A DNA stretch of 6,475 nucleotides. Origin: JBHEMT01 sp046262435. Its GTDB lineage: Bacteria; Chloroflexota; Dormibacteria; Aeolococcales; Aeolococcaceae. Within the stretch, counting starts at the first letter, position 1; each line of letters opens with the position of its first letter. Location: contig JBHEMT010000145.1 of assembly GCA_046262435.1 (NCBI GenBank), forward strand, positions 1-6,475, written 5' to 3'. This document shows positions 6,346 through 6,475 of this stretch, piece after piece. The notes below the pieces were generated by a model. It was not told the origin of the DNA, searched no databases, and worked only from the letters and a program-made list of their open reading frames with translations. Made by a program: the position numbers and the translations under genes.

Positions 6346-6351
6346 GCCCAG

Positions 6352-6475
6352 ATGCGCGCCATCCGCGTCCTCAAGCCGGGCGGGCCCGAGCAGCTGGTCC
6401 TCCACGACGCGCCGGAACCGAAACCGGGCAGCGACGAGGTGGTGCTGGCCGTGGCCGCCGCGGGGGTGAACCGTG
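6352..6475 (+). CDS. Medium-chain dehydrogenase / quinone oxidoreductase-like protein (N-terminal fragment)
   Basis: Only the first 41 codons are present before the window ends. The sequence MRAIRVLKPGGPEQL, then PEPKPGSDEVVLAVAAAGVNR, is the typical beginning of the MDR superfamily GroES-like domain, in the NADPH:quinone oxidoreductase / zinc-type alcohol dehydrogenase group. The AAGVNR stretch is normally followed by an acidic or polar residue near the catalytic cleft. The Rossmann NAD(P)-binding domain and any zinc ligands lie beyond the window, so substrate and cofactor cannot be judged. The gene diverges from the MFS transporter across 127 bp. No Shine-Dalgarno sequence precedes the ATG. 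Confidence 0.85.
   Translation, partial: MRAIRVLKPGGPEQLVLHDAPEPKPGSDEVVLAVAAAGVNR

Noticed and set aside
6225..6374. 50-residue N-terminal extension of the MFS protein from the upstream ATG at 6374
   Set aside because: It is Arg-rich with no membrane segment, it overlaps the divergent dehydrogenase start, and the ATG at 6224 gives a normal family N-terminus.
1..6475. CRISPR, mobile element, toxin-antitoxin or phage-defence system
   Set aside because: No regular repeats, transposase, integrase, terminal inverted repeats or defence-type proteins are visible. All sizeable genes are recognised housekeeping or transporter/oxidoreductase families.

Overview
The window is a GC-rich bacterial chromosome segment of mostly housekeeping genes. 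It suggests a high-GC Gram-positive or Chloroflexota-like lineage, such as Actinomycetota, Chloroflexota or a related candidate phylum like Dormibacterota. Three things point there: GTG starts are frequent, third codon positions are almost all G or C, and several genes lack a Shine-Dalgarno sequence but have a -10-like hexamer just upstream of the start codon, as expected of leaderless mRNAs. The Prs protein lacks the loop that I recall from mycobacterial PrsA (PFYPYARQDKKHRGREPI-type), which argues mildly against a typical actinomycete. The lineage cannot be fixed from this window alone.

Layout. Positions 7-81 (minus) hold a tRNA-Gln(UUG) gene with an encoded CCA. It is divergent from a plus-strand run: glmU (201-1598), prs (1595-2554) and a CNNM/CBS HlyC-CorC-family membrane protein (2598-3944). 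glmU and prs overlap by GTGA. Between prs and the membrane protein lies a possible 16-residue micro-ORF (2551-2601) that overlaps both neighbours by 4 nt. recO (4016-4858) follows after a 71-nt gap and seems to have its own promoter. A 14-segment MFS transporter (4833-6224, minus) converges on recO and overlaps its 3' end by 26 nt. After a 127-nt divergent intergenic region, a medium-chain (quinone-oxidoreductase-like) dehydrogenase starts at 6352 and runs off the window.

How the genes relate. GlmU makes UDP-GlcNAc for cell-wall synthesis, and Prs makes PRPP for nucleotide, His, Trp and NAD synthesis. The glmU-prs pair is a familiar operon. The CNNM protein and RecO normally belong to the ybeZ/ybeY/corC/era/recO neighbourhood, so here that cluster appears shortened and attached to glmU-prs. 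The MFS and dehydrogenase pair is accessory in character and shares a divergent promoter region.

There is no gene-free stretch longer than 300 bases. I see no CRISPR array, insertion sequence, integrase, toxin-antitoxin pair or defence gene, and no evidence of a new multi-gene system. The most interesting signals are small: the repeated leaderless-start architecture, the doubly overlapped micro-ORF, and unusual residues at conserved positions of GlmU.
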